A stretch of 64,000 nt of DNA from Pectobacterium aquaticum (GTDB lineage: Bacteria; Pseudomonadota; Gammaproteobacteria; Enterobacterales; Enterobacteriaceae). Of this stretch, positions 7,302 to 15,328 are shown piece by piece. The notes under the pieces are model-generated. The model saw nothing but the letters and a program-made list of their open reading frames with translations. It made no database searches and was not told the origin of the DNA. How positions within the stretch are numbered: position 1 is the stretch's first letter; each line of letters begins with the position of its first letter. Both the position numbers and the translations under genes were made by a program. The stretch lies in assembly GCF_003382565.3 (NCBI RefSeq), contig NZ_CP086253.1:1860001-1924000 (forward strand). Direction: 5' to 3'.

Positions 7302-8966
7302 ATGCATCTGGAACGTATTGAAATCCTGGGATTTCGGGGAATCAATCGTCTGTCGCTGACGCTGGACGATAACAATGTACTGATTGGTGAGAACGCCTGG
7401 GGAAAATCAAGCCTGCTGGATGCGCTCTCGCTGCTGCTGGCACCGACGCTACCGCTCTATCATTTTGATATGCAGGATTTTCACTTCACACCGGGAGATG
7501 AAAATAGCCGAGAAAAGCATCTTCAGGTTATTTTTACGTTTTGCGAGACGGCACCCGGCCATCATCTATCCCCTCGCTACCGTTCGCTGAGCCCCGTTTG
7601 GATTGAGGGGAATGAGTCGCTATACCGCGTTTTTTATCGGCTGGAAGGTGAGGTGGACGAAAGCCAGTCGGTCTTCACCTTGCGCAGCTTTCTTGACGCT
7701 GATGGGCACCCGATACCGCTGGATGATATTGATGAACTGGCCAGAGAGATTATCCGCCTGCATCCGGTGCTGCGGCTGCGAGACGCGCGTTTTATGCGGC
7801 GCTTGCGTTCTGGGACGTTGGCCGCGACGTTAGATAACAGCAATGAAAAGTTGACTCAGCAGTTTGAACAACTGATGCGCGAGTTGGTGCAAAATCCGCA
7901 GAAGCTGACGGATAAAGAACTGCGTCAGGGACTGGTGGCGATGCGACAACTGCTGGAGCACTATTTTTCCGAGCAGAATGCCACAGGTAACGACCGACGC
8001 CATCACCGGCATGCGCGAACGCACAATGGTAAATCGTGGCGATCGCTGGATAACATCAATCGCCTGATTGCCGGCCCCAATAGCCGCAGTCGCCGAATTA
8101 TCCTGCTGGAATTGTTTTCTACGCTGTTACAGGCGAAAGGATCGGTGGCGTTGGATCCCCATGCGCGTCCGCTTTTGCTGATTGAAGACCCGGAAACTCG
8201 GCTGCACCCGATTATGCTATCCGTCGCCTGGGGGCTTCTGGTGCACTTGCCGCTCCAAAAGGTCACAACAACGAATTCAGGCGAGCTGCTGTCGCTGGTG
8301 CCGATGGAGCAGGTGTGCCGTCTGGTGCGGGAATCCTCACGGGTGGCGACATATCGCATTGGTCGTCAGGGGATGAATGCGGAAGACAGCCGACGCATTG
8401 CGTTTCACATTCGTATGAATCGACCTGCGTCACTCTTTGCCCGCTGCTGGCTGCTGGTGGAAGGGGAAACCGAAGTCTGGATGCTGAATGAACTGGCGCA
8501 CCAATGCGGACACCATTTTGAGGCGGAAGGGGTTAAAGTGATTGAATTTGCCCAGTCGGGACTCCGGCCATTGCTGCGGTTCGCACGTCATATGGGGATT
8601 GAATGGCATGTCCTGGTTGATGGCGATGACGCGGGGAAGAAATATGCCGCGACGGCAAAAGGCATGCTAGCCGCACAGGACGAGAGCGAGCGCGATCATT
8701 TGACCGTCTTGCCCGCATCGGACATGGAACACTACATGTATCGTGAGGGATTCAGCCACGTTTATCACCGCATCGCGCAGTTGCCGGAAAAAGTGCCGCT
8801 CTCGATGCATAAAATCATCATCAAGGCGATCCACCGGTCATCCAAGCCAGACCTGGCGATTGAAGTCGCGATGGAAGCCGCAGCGAGGGGCTGCGAGGCA
8901 ATCCCATCGCTTATTCGCAGCATGTTCTCCCGCGTGCTGTGGCTGGCCCGTGGGCGGGCGGATTAG
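7302..8966 (+). CDS. ybjD: OLD-family ATP-dependent endonuclease-like protein YbjD
   Basis: A 554-residue cytoplasmic protein with an N-terminal ABC/SMC-type ATPase and a C-terminal TOPRIM domain, the class 2 OLD architecture. The Walker A is GENAWGKSS (about residues 28-36). The second half of the ATPase shows LLIEDPETRLHP (Walker B and D-loop). The TOPRIM acidic motif is LLVEGETEVW near residue 385 followed by VDGDDAGKK. The ATG at 7302 follows AGGAGAG and matches the E. coli length; the frame is open upstream to 7215 without a ribosome site. OLD proteins are DNA nucleases, and some relatives act in phage defence (as in Gabija), but no partner gene is adjacent here. The physiological role of YbjD is unknown. 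Confidence 0.92.
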   Translation: MHLERIEILGFRGINRLSLTLDDNNVLIGENAWGKSSLLDALSLLLAPTLPLYHFDMQDFHFTPGDENSREKHLQVIFTFCETAPGHHLSPRYRSLSPVWIEGNESLYRVFYRLEGEVDESQSVFTLRSFLDADGHPIPLDDIDELAREIIRLHPVLRLRDARFMRRLRSGTLAATLDNSNEKLTQQFEQLMRELVQNPQKLTDKELRQGLVAMRQLLEHYFSEQNATGNDRRHHRHARTHNGKSWRSLDNINRLIAGPNSRSRRIILLELFSTLLQAKGSVALDPHARPLLLIEDPETRLHPIMLSVAWGLLVHLPLQKVTTTNSGELLSLVPMEQVCRLVRESSRVATYRIGRQGMNAEDSRRIAFHIRMNRPASLFARCWLLVEGETEVWMLNELAHQCGHHFEAEGVKVIEFAQSGLRPLLRFARHMGIEWHVLVDGDDAGKKYAATAKGMLAAQDESERDHLTVLPASDMEHYMYREGFSHVYHRIAQLPEKVPLSMHKIIIKAIHRSSKPDLAIEVAMEAAARGCEAIPSLIRSMFSRVLWLARGRAD

Positions 8967-8983
8967 TGTAATACATATAAAAA

Positions 8984-9012
8984 AATGCCGTTCAGTGTAA
9001 CGAACGGCATTT
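8984..9012 (-). terminator. cspD terminator
   Basis: AATGCCGTTC (8984-8993) pairs perfectly with GAACGGCATT (9002-9011). On the minus strand the hairpin is followed by seven T residues, so it terminates cspD. It also ends the convergent ybjD transcript weakly at best. Confidence 0.85.
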
Positions 9013-9080
9013 GTCGCATCATAGTCATTTTATGGTTTGGCGTAGCGTGTTCTGAGTCGATGTGTAGGGTGTAGAAAGGG

Positions 9081-9302
9081 TCAGGATACGGCCTCGGCGA
9101 TTTGCGGCACGATCAGGCAGGCATGATTGCCTTTTGGCCCTTGATGAACATCAAACCTGACAACCTGCCCGGCTTTCAGAGTCCGGTAGCCATCCATTTG
9201 AATGGTTGAGTAGTGCGCGAAGATATCGTCACCGCCCCCTTCTGGACAGATAAAACCAAACCCTTTGGCGTTATTGAACCATTTAACAGTACCTGTCTCC
9301 AT
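9081..9302 (-). CDS. cspD: Cold-shock-like protein CspD
   Basis: A 73-residue single cold-shock domain with RNP1 KGFGFI and RNP2 DIFAHY. CspD in E. coli is not cold-induced. It is made in stationary phase and starvation, binds single-stranded DNA and RNA as a dimer and inhibits replication initiation and elongation. The C-terminal extension after the OB fold (IVPQIAEAVS) is typical of CspD rather than CspA. It is divergent from clpS as in E. coli; the macAB genes that sit on its other side in E. coli are missing. CspD level is known to be controlled by proteolysis. A dyad lies 66-90 bases upstream of the start. Confidence 0.95.
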   Translation of the reverse strand: METGTVKWFNNAKGFGFICPEGGGDDIFAHYSTIQMDGYRTLKAGQVVRFDVHQGPKGNHACLIVPQIAEAVS

Positions 9303-9724
9303 GCATTGACATCCTTCGCAAGAGTATTCTTTTCAGTAAGGTGTGGTTATTTGGTTACTACGAATACGAATTGATTAAAACCCCATCAATTCATCCGTAC
9401 ACTTTAGTGAAATCGATCCCAGCGTCAAGCGGTCCATCGCGCGGCGAGGAGGGCAGTTTGCCAAAGTTTGATGCAGATAACGCTATTGATGAACCTACGA
9501 TCGCGTTGCGTCATCAAGATATCGGTTACAGACCTTGAATTTTGCTTTCCGAGAACCATTTAATTCCTCAGGTGGTAAAATAAAAAGCAGACGTGCTACT
9601 GTAAATGTAGAGATACCCGTCATCTTTCAAGTCGCAGGCACTCATTTCCTGCTTCTCGGATCTATTAGGAATAAACAGACTGATGTCGTGAGTTGCGATA
9701 TTCGTTACATGATGTGGATAGAGA
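9303..9724. other. cspD-clpS divergent intergenic region
   Basis: There is no gene in these 422 bases. An inverted repeat GAATTGAT (9368-9375) / ATCAATTC (9385-9392) lies at promoter distance from cspD and contains a TTGAT/ATCAA pair spaced nine bases. At about 9619-9640 the string CGTCATCTTTCAAGTCGCA resembles the ERIC end CGTCATACTTCAAGTTGCA, possibly a decayed ERIC remnant. Promoters for both flanking genes must lie here. Confidence 0.5.
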
Positions 9725-10045
9725 ATGGGAAACAACAGTACGTGGTCACAATCTGAGAACCTGACCGCCGATAAACAGAAAGAAAAATTGCAGCCGCCAT
9801 CGATGTATAACGTGGTGTTGAATAACGATGATTACACGCCGATGGAATTTGTTATTGACGTTCTGCAAAAGTTCTTTTCTTATGATATTGAACGTGCCAC
9901 GCAGCTTATGTTAAGCGTGCATTATCAGGGCAAAGCAATTTGTGGCGTATTCAGCGCTGAAGTGGCTGAGACCAAGGTCGTACAAGTCAATCGTTATGCC
10001 AGAGAAAACGAGCACCCGCTGCTCTGTACGCTGGAAAAAGCCTGA
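9725..10045 (+). CDS. clpS: ATP-dependent Clp protease adaptor ClpS
   Basis: A 106-residue N-recognin adaptor. It delivers proteins with N-terminal Leu, Phe, Tyr or Trp to ClpAP and inhibits degradation of SsrA-tagged substrates. The conserved core starts at NNDDYTPMEFV (about residues 33-43) with the N-end-rule pocket residues Asn and Asp, and continues through MLSVHYQGKAICG to ENEHPLLCTLEKA. The first 25 residues are the flexible tail that engages ClpA. It is 29 bases ahead of clpA, with which it forms the usual operon. Note that aat, whose product creates Leu/Phe N-degrons, lies 3 kb downstream. Confidence 0.98.
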   Translation: MGNNSTWSQSENLTADKQKEKLQPPSMYNVVLNNDDYTPMEFVIDVLQKFFSYDIERATQLMLSVHYQGKAICGVFSAEVAETKVVQVNRYARENEHPLLCTLEKA

Positions 10046-10074
10046 AGTCAGGCAATTTATTGGGAGAGGTGCCT

Positions 10075-12348
10075 ATGCTCAATCAAGAACTGGAACTCAG
10101 TCTCAACATGGCTTTCGCCAGAGCGCGTGAGCACCGACACGAGTTTATGACCGTGGAGCACCTGCTGTTGGCTCTGCTCAGTAACCCAGCCGCCCGTGAA
10201 GCATTGGAAGCCTGCACGGTAGATTTAGCCGCGCTGCGTCAGGAACTGGAAGCGTTCATTGAGCAAACCACACCAACATTACCGCAGAGTGACGACGAGC
10301 GAGAAACGCAACCCACGCTCAGCTTCCAGCGCGTACTCCAACGTGCCGTCTTCCACGTGCAGTCCTCCGGCCGCAGCGAGGTGTCTGGCGCCAACGTTCT
10401 GGTCGCGATTTTTAGCGAGCAGGAATCTCAGGCCGCCTACCTGCTGCGCAAGCATGACGTCAGCCGTCTGGATGTCGTGAACTTTATTTCTCACGGCACA
10501 CGTAAAGAAGAATCCGATCAGGCGCCAAACCCTGAAAGTCCCGTCAATGAAGAACAGGCAGGAGGGGAAGATCGTATGGAAAACTTCACCACCAATCTGA
10601 ATCAGCTGGCTCGCGTTGGCGGTATCGATCCGCTCATTGGCCGGGATAAGGAACTGGAGCGCACGATTCAGGTATTGTGCCGTCGCCGTAAAAATAACCC
10701 GCTGCTGGTCGGCGAATCCGGCGTCGGTAAAACCGCGATTGCTGAAGGGCTGGCCTGGCGTATTGTGCAGGGCGATGTACCGGAAGTGATGGCGGAGTGC
10801 ACGCTGTACTCGCTGGACATCGGTGCACTGCTGGCAGGCACTAAATACCGTGGTGATTTTGAAAAACGCTTCAAGGCGCTGTTGAAGCAGTTGGAGCAGG
10901 ATAAAAACAGTATTCTGTTCATTGATGAAATTCATACGATTATCGGCGCGGGTGCGGCGTCCGGTGGTCAGGTCGATGCGGCTAATCTGATTAAACCACT
11001 GCTTTCCAGCGGTAAGATTCGCGTTATCGGCTCGACTACCTATCAGGAATTCAGCAATATCTTTGAAAAGGATCGTGCGCTGGCGCGTCGTTTCCAGAAA
11101 ATCGATATCACTGAACCGAGCGTGGAAGAAACCGTACAAATCATTAATGGTCTGAAGCCGAAATATGAGGCTCACCATGATGTTCGCTATACGTCGAAAG
11201 CGGTTCGTGCCGCGGTAGAACTGGCCGTGAAATACATCAATGACCGTCACCTGCCGGATAAAGCGATTGATGTGATCGATGAGGCCGGTGCACGCAGCCG
11301 TCTGATGCCGGTCAGTAAACGCAAGAAAACGGTCAACGTGAGTGATATTGAATCGGTTGTCGCCCGCATCGCCCGTATTCCAGAAAAAACTGTCTCCGCC
11401 AGCGATCGCGATGTGCTGAAAAATCTCAGTGACCGCCTGAAAATGCTGGTGTTTGGGCAGGACAAAGCAATCGAAGCCCTGTCTGAGTCTATCAAGATGA
11501 GTCGTGCAGGGTTGGGTCAGGAGCGTAAACCAGTTGGTTCCTTCTTGTTTGCTGGTCCTACCGGCGTGGGTAAGACGGAAGTCACGTTACAGTTGGCCAA
11601 AGCGCTGGATATCGAACTGCTGCGCTTTGATATGTCCGAATACATGGAGCGCCATACGGTTAGCCGCTTGATTGGCGCGCCTCCCGGCTATGTGGGCTAT
11701 GATCAGGGCGGCCTGCTGACGGATGCGGTGATTAAGCACCCCCATGCGGTACTGCTGTTGGATGAGATCGAGAAAGCGCATCCTGACGTCTTTAACCTGC
11801 TGCTGCAGGTAATGGATAACGGTACGCTGACGGACAACAATGGCCGTAAAGCGGATTTCCGCAATGTCATTGTCGTCATGACCACCAACGCAGGCGTGCG
11901 GGAAACACAGCGTAAATCCATCGGCATTATCCATCAGGACAACAGTACGGATGCGATGGAAGAAATTAAGAAAGTATTTACGCCGGAGTTCCGTAACCGT
12001 CTCGACGGTATTATCTGGTTCAACCATCTGTCGACCGATGTCATTCAGCAGGTTGTCGATAAGTTTATCGTAGAACTTCAGGCGCAGTTGGATGCGAAAG
12101 GCGTGTCGCTGGAAGTGAGCGATGAAGCACGCGACTGGCTGGCAGAAAAAGGTTATGACAAGGCAATGGGTGCCCGACCAATGGCACGCGTGATGCAGGA
12201 AAGCCTCAAGAAACCGCTGGCCAACGAGCTGCTGTTTGGTTCGCTGGTGGACGGAGGGTCTGTGACGGTGGAACTGGATAAAGAAACGCAACAACTGACG
12301 TATGGCTTCGTGAGTGCGCAGAAGCGAAAAACAGAAAGTGTTAATTAA
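10075..12348 (+). CDS. clpA: ClpA, ATPase subunit of the ClpAP protease
   Basis: A 757-residue Hsp100 unfoldase. Order: Clp N-terminal domain (1-145, repeat of two helical motifs), first AAA+ module with Walker A GESGVGKT (about 214-221) and Walker B ILFIDEIHT, second AAA+ module with Walker A GPTGVGKT (about 495) and LLLDEIEKAHP. A ClpP-docking IGL-type loop is present as SIGIIHQD, near residue 618. The GTG-independent start at 10075 (MLNQELELSLN) follows GGGAGAGG and matches E. coli; a start at 10060 lacks a ribosome site. With ClpP it degrades N-end-rule and SsrA-tagged proteins. The M domain of ClpB is absent, as expected. Confidence 0.98.
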   Translation: MLNQELELSLNMAFARAREHRHEFMTVEHLLLALLSNPAAREALEACTVDLAALRQELEAFIEQTTPTLPQSDDERETQPTLSFQRVLQRAVFHVQSSGRSEVSGANVLVAIFSEQESQAAYLLRKHDVSRLDVVNFISHGTRKEESDQAPNPESPVNEEQAGGEDRMENFTTNLNQLARVGGIDPLIGRDKELERTIQVLCRRRKNNPLLVGESGVGKTAIAEGLAWRIVQGDVPEVMAECTLYSLDIGALLAGTKYRGDFEKRFKALLKQLEQDKNSILFIDEIHTIIGAGAASGGQVDAANLIKPLLSSGKIRVIGSTTYQEFSNIFEKDRALARRFQKIDITEPSVEETVQIINGLKPKYEAHHDVRYTSKAVRAAVELAVKYINDRHLPDKAIDVIDEAGARSRLMPVSKRKKTVNVSDIESVVARIARIPEKTVSASDRDVLKNLSDRLKMLVFGQDKAIEALSESIKMSRAGLGQERKPVGSFLFAGPTGVGKTEVTLQLAKALDIELLRFDMSEYMERHTVSRLIGAPPGYVGYDQGGLLTDAVIKHPHAVLLLDEIEKAHPDVFNLLLQVMDNGTLTDNNGRKADFRNVIVVMTTNAGVRETQRKSIGIIHQDNSTDAMEEIKKVFTPEFRNRLDGIIWFNHLSTDVIQQVVDKFIVELQAQLDAKGVSLEVSDEARDWLAEKGYDKAMGARPMARVMQESLKKPLANELLFGSLVDGGSVTVELDKETQQLTYGFVSAQKRKTESVN

Positions 12349-12370
12349 TCAATATCGTGTGTTATCTAAG

Positions 12371-12397
12371 AGGGATGCTGAGGCATCCCTTTTTTTA
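12371..12397 (+). terminator. clpA terminator
   Basis: AGGGATGC/GCATCCCT with a short loop, followed by seven T residues, 22 bases after the clpA stop. Confidence 0.9.
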
Positions 12398-12440
12398 TGT
12401 TTCTGGGCTGCACTGAATAGTATGGCTACCCAAAAACAAA

Positions 12441-12465
12441 AGCCCTTACCATAAAGGAAAGGGCT
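12441..12465 (-). terminator. infA terminator
   Basis: AGCCCTT (12441-12447) pairs with AAGGGCT (12459-12465). Read on the minus strand it is followed by TTTGTTTTTGG, so it closes infA. The E. coli tRNA gene serW that lies in this interval is not seen here. Confidence 0.75.
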
Positions 12466-12518
12466 AGGGAGGGAGTCACATCCTCATATATCGCTGTAAT
12501 CAGCGATGAGCGAACCGG

Positions 12519-12737
12519 TTAGCGGCTGCGGAAGACAATGCGGCCTTTACTCAGGTCGTACGGGGTTAACTCTACAGTGACTTTGTCACCCGTCAGGATG
12601 CGGATATAGTTTTTACGCATTTTACCGGAGATATGAGCGGTAACCACGTGCCCGTTTTCCAATTCAACGCGGAACATGGTGTTGGGCAGCGTATCAAGCA
12701 CGGTGCCTTGCATTTCAATATTGTCTTCTTTGGCCAT
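12519..12737 (-). CDS. infA: Translation initiation factor IF-1
   Basis: A 72-residue OB-fold (S1-type) factor that binds the ribosomal A site of the 30S subunit and stabilises IF-2 and IF-3 during initiation. It starts MAKEDNIEMQGTVLDTLPN and contains GHVVTAHISGKMRKNYIRI, virtually the enterobacterial sequence. A ribosome site AGAGGA lies before the start. It stands alone, transcribed toward clpA with its own terminator, and aat follows on the same strand upstream. Confidence 0.98.
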   Translation of the reverse strand: MAKEDNIEMQGTVLDTLPNTMFRVELENGHVVTAHISGKMRKNYIRILTGDKVTVELTPYDLSKGRIVFRSR

Positions 12738-12850
12738 CGAATCCTCTAGGTCTAACTACCTTTATTTTTTAACCGCAAGATAATGCCGAAAAACCGACAT
12801 TATGTAAAGAAGCGTTCACGTTTGGGGCGTTATTTACACGGTTTCCTCTA

Positions 12851-13555
12851 TCACCCTGTCGGTTCGGCGAGCTGTTGTGGTAGCCAACAACCGTCATCGA
12901 CGGAAATATCCTGCCACTGGAAAAGCAGTTGCAGAAAGCGTTCGCGGGGTATTTCACTCACGCCCAGTGACGCCGTATGGGCATTTAACACCTGACAATC
13001 AATCAAATGACCGCCGTGGCGAATAAAATGCTGCTGGAACGCCAGCAGTGCATATTTTGAGGCGTTATCCATGCGGCTGAACATGGATTCACCGCAAAAT
13101 AATCGGCCTTGTTCAATACCATATAACCCACCAACCAGTGCGCCATTGTGCCACACTTCGACGGAATGTGCTTTCCCAACCTGATGAAGCTGGCGATAAG
13201 CTGAAATTATGTCTGGCGTAATCCAGGTACCGTCATAGTGCTCATGCGCGCAAGCGTGGATAACATCATCGAATGCCTGATTCAGCGTCGCGTGAAAAGT
13301 ATGGCGCTTCAGAAATTTTTTCATGCTGCGGCTGAGATGGAATTCACCGGGAAACAGAACCGCGCGTGGGTTTGGTGACCACCATAAAATAGGCTCACCG
13401 GGAGAAAACCAAGGGAAAATGCCCTGTCGATAAGCTGCGTTTAATCGGGCCACGGAGAGGTCACCGCCAACGGCCAGCAGGCCGTTGGGGTCATCTAACG
13501 CATGGTTCGGATCAGGAAACTGAAGCGATTGAGATGAAAGCTGGTATAGGCGCAT
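12851..13555 (-). CDS. aat: Leucyl/phenylalanyl-tRNA--protein transferase
   Basis: A 234-residue aminoacyl transferase that adds Leu or Phe from aminoacyl-tRNA to proteins with N-terminal Lys or Arg, creating substrates for ClpS-ClpAP. The family block FPWFSPGEPILWWSPNPRAV is at about residues 47-66, followed by GTWITPDI, HSVEVW and LFCGESMFSRMDNASK. The start at 13555 (MRLYQLSSQ) equals the E. coli length; an ATG three codons upstream is possible. It lies 33 bases downstream of cydC and is probably co-transcribed with it. Clustering with clpS-clpA within 4 kb is conserved across enterobacteria. Confidence 0.97.
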   Translation of the reverse strand: MRLYQLSSQSLQFPDPNHALDDPNGLLAVGGDLSVARLNAAYRQGIFPWFSPGEPILWWSPNPRAVLFPGEFHLSRSMKKFLKRHTFHATLNQAFDDVIHACAHEHYDGTWITPDIISAYRQLHQVGKAHSVEVWHNGALVGGLYGIEQGRLFCGESMFSRMDNASKYALLAFQQHFIRHGGHLIDCQVLNAHTASLGVSEIPRERFLQLLFQWQDISVDDGCWLPQQLAEPTG

Positions 13556-13588
13556 GTTTTTCAAACGTTGTGTTTCACGGAAATTGCC

Positions 13589-15328
13589 TTAAACGTGCTG
13601 GCGGAATTGCCAATAACGACCTTGTTGTGCCATTAAAACCTGATGACTGCCCTGTTCGATCACTTTGCCATCGTCCAGAATACAGATGCGATCCATCGAT
13701 TCTAAACCGTATAGCCGGTGGGTAATGACGATCAGCGTCTTATTGGCACAGTGCTGGCGGAGCAGTTGCAGAATACGCTTTTCGGTTTCAGCATCCAACC
13801 CTTCAGTCGGTTCATCCAATAGAACGAGCGGTGCATCGTGCAATAAGGCACGTGCCAACGCGATACGGCGCTGTTCGCCACCGGACAGTTGTCGACCGCC
13901 TTCTCCCAGCCAGGCATTCAGCCCTTCGTTTTCTAGCAGTTTTTCTAACCCAACCTGCTGTAATACCTCGGTCAGTTTTTCATCTCGTGCCGTCGGTGCT
14001 GCTAACAGCAGGTTATCACGCAGCGTGGCGCTGAAAATATGCACGCGCTGCGGCACCACGCTCATCATGGCGCGGAGATCGTCTTCTCGCCAATCGGCAA
14101 TAGGATGTCCATTCAGCGCAATGTCTCCGTATTCACAATTCCATGCCCGGGTCAGCAAGTGCAATAGCGTCGATTTCCCGCATCCGGTACGTCCTAGCAG
14201 CGCCAGATGCTCGCCCGGTCGAATGGAAAGCGTAATATTCTGCAACACAGGCTGGGGTTGACCGGGATAGGTGAAACCGACATGTGAGATGTCTAGCGAC
14301 GCCTTACACGAGGTTTCTGGCCCATGTGCTGGGAACGTGACGTCAACGGGCTGGCGAATGATTTGATCGACCCGAGCCGCGGAGGCAATCACTTGTCCCA
14401 TATGCTGGAAGGCCACCGTGACAGGGGCCAGCGCTTCGAAAGCCGCAAGTGAGGCGAACGCGAATAGCGCAATCAACGCACCGGGCTGTGGGTTATCACC
14501 AACCCCATCGGCTGCCAGCCATAGAATCAGGGTAACGGTCAGTCCGCTGCATAAAATCATCACCGCCTGAGACAGGCCGGTAAGGTTGGCCTGCTGACGT
14601 TGTCGGCGCAGCCAGTTAATTTCCACCAGCGCCAACTGTTGACGGACGCGACTGAGTGCGCCGAAGACGGTGAGTTCCGCTTGACCTTGTAGCCAGGTCG
14701 TTATCTGAAGGCGGTATTGTGCACGCAGCGCGGTCAAATCCTGCCCGATACCGTTCCCCGCCCGATAAAAGACAATCGGCAGGCACAGCAGGAGTACCAG
14801 CATAATGGCACCGAGCGTCAGAGCCAGTGAGGCATCAAGGAAGCTCAGGCCGTAGCAAACGATAAGAATGACGGCGAATGCGCTGACGATGGGTGAAATC
14901 ACGCGGAGATAGAGGTGGTCGAGCGTATCCACGTCTGCCACGAGCCGGTTTAGCAGTTCAGCCTGACGAAATTGTGCCAGTCCACCCGGAGAGAGCGGCA
15001 AAATGCGAGAAAAAGTGAAAACACGTAAGCGTAGCAAAACGCGGAAGGTGGCATCGTGGCTGACGACTCTTTCCGCGTAGCGCCCAGCAGTACGGGCGAT
15101 AGCCGCGCCGCGCACGCCAGCGGCGGGCAGCATATAGTTAAACGTAAGCAGCCCGACGATCCCCGCCAGTGCGGCACCCGCCAGAAACCAGCCGGATAGG
15201 GCGAGTAGACCAATACTGGCCAGCAACGTAGCAATCGCCAATATCACGCCCAGACTCAAATACCAGAAGTGCTGACGATAAAGTGCCAGAAATGGTTTTA
15301 ATACCTGCATCGTTTTCATCTGAGCCAT
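13589..15328 (-). CDS. cydC: Glutathione/L-cysteine ABC exporter subunit CydC
   Basis: A 579-residue half-transporter: six transmembrane helices (about residues 15-320) and an ATP-binding domain with Walker A GRTGCGKST (near 374), signature LSGGEQRR and Walker B LVLLDEPTEG. The CydDC heterodimer exports cysteine and glutathione to the periplasm and is needed for assembly of cytochrome bd and c-type cytochromes; heme binding has been described for the complex. The ATG overlaps the cydD stop codon (TAATG), so translation is coupled. The MAQMKTM start is supported by that overlap; Met4 would also fit the family. Confidence 0.97.
   Translation of the reverse strand: MAQMKTMQVLKPFLALYRQHFWYLSLGVILAIATLLASIGLLALSGWFLAGAALAGIVGLLTFNYMLPAAGVRGAAIARTAGRYAERVVSHDATFRVLLRLRVFTFSRILPLSPGGLAQFRQAELLNRLVADVDTLDHLYLRVISPIVSAFAVILIVCYGLSFLDASLALTLGAIMLVLLLCLPIVFYRAGNGIGQDLTALRAQYRLQITTWLQGQAELTVFGALSRVRQQLALVEINWLRRQRQQANLTGLSQAVMILCSGLTVTLILWLAADGVGDNPQPGALIALFAFASLAAFEALAPVTVAFQHMGQVIASAARVDQIIRQPVDVTFPAHGPETSCKASLDISHVGFTYPGQPQPVLQNITLSIRPGEHLALLGRTGCGKSTLLHLLTRAWNCEYGDIALNGHPIADWREDDLRAMMSVVPQRVHIFSATLRDNLLLAAPTARDEKLTEVLQQVGLEKLLENEGLNAWLGEGGRQLSGGEQRRIALARALLHDAPLVLLDEPTEGLDAETEKRILQLLRQHCANKTLIVITHRLYGLESMDRICILDDGKVIEQGSHQVLMAQQGRYWQFRQHV

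Noticed and set aside
10279..11250. 323-codon open frame opposite clpA (and similar ones opposite hcp at 4695-5507 and pflB at 34754-35281)
   Set aside because: These are antisense shadows of conserved genes; composition is atypical and no ribosome site is seen.
12398..12518. tRNA-Ser gene (serW) expected between clpA and infA from E. coli gene order
   Set aside because: No cloverleaf or CCA-type 3' end can be drawn; only the two terminators are present.
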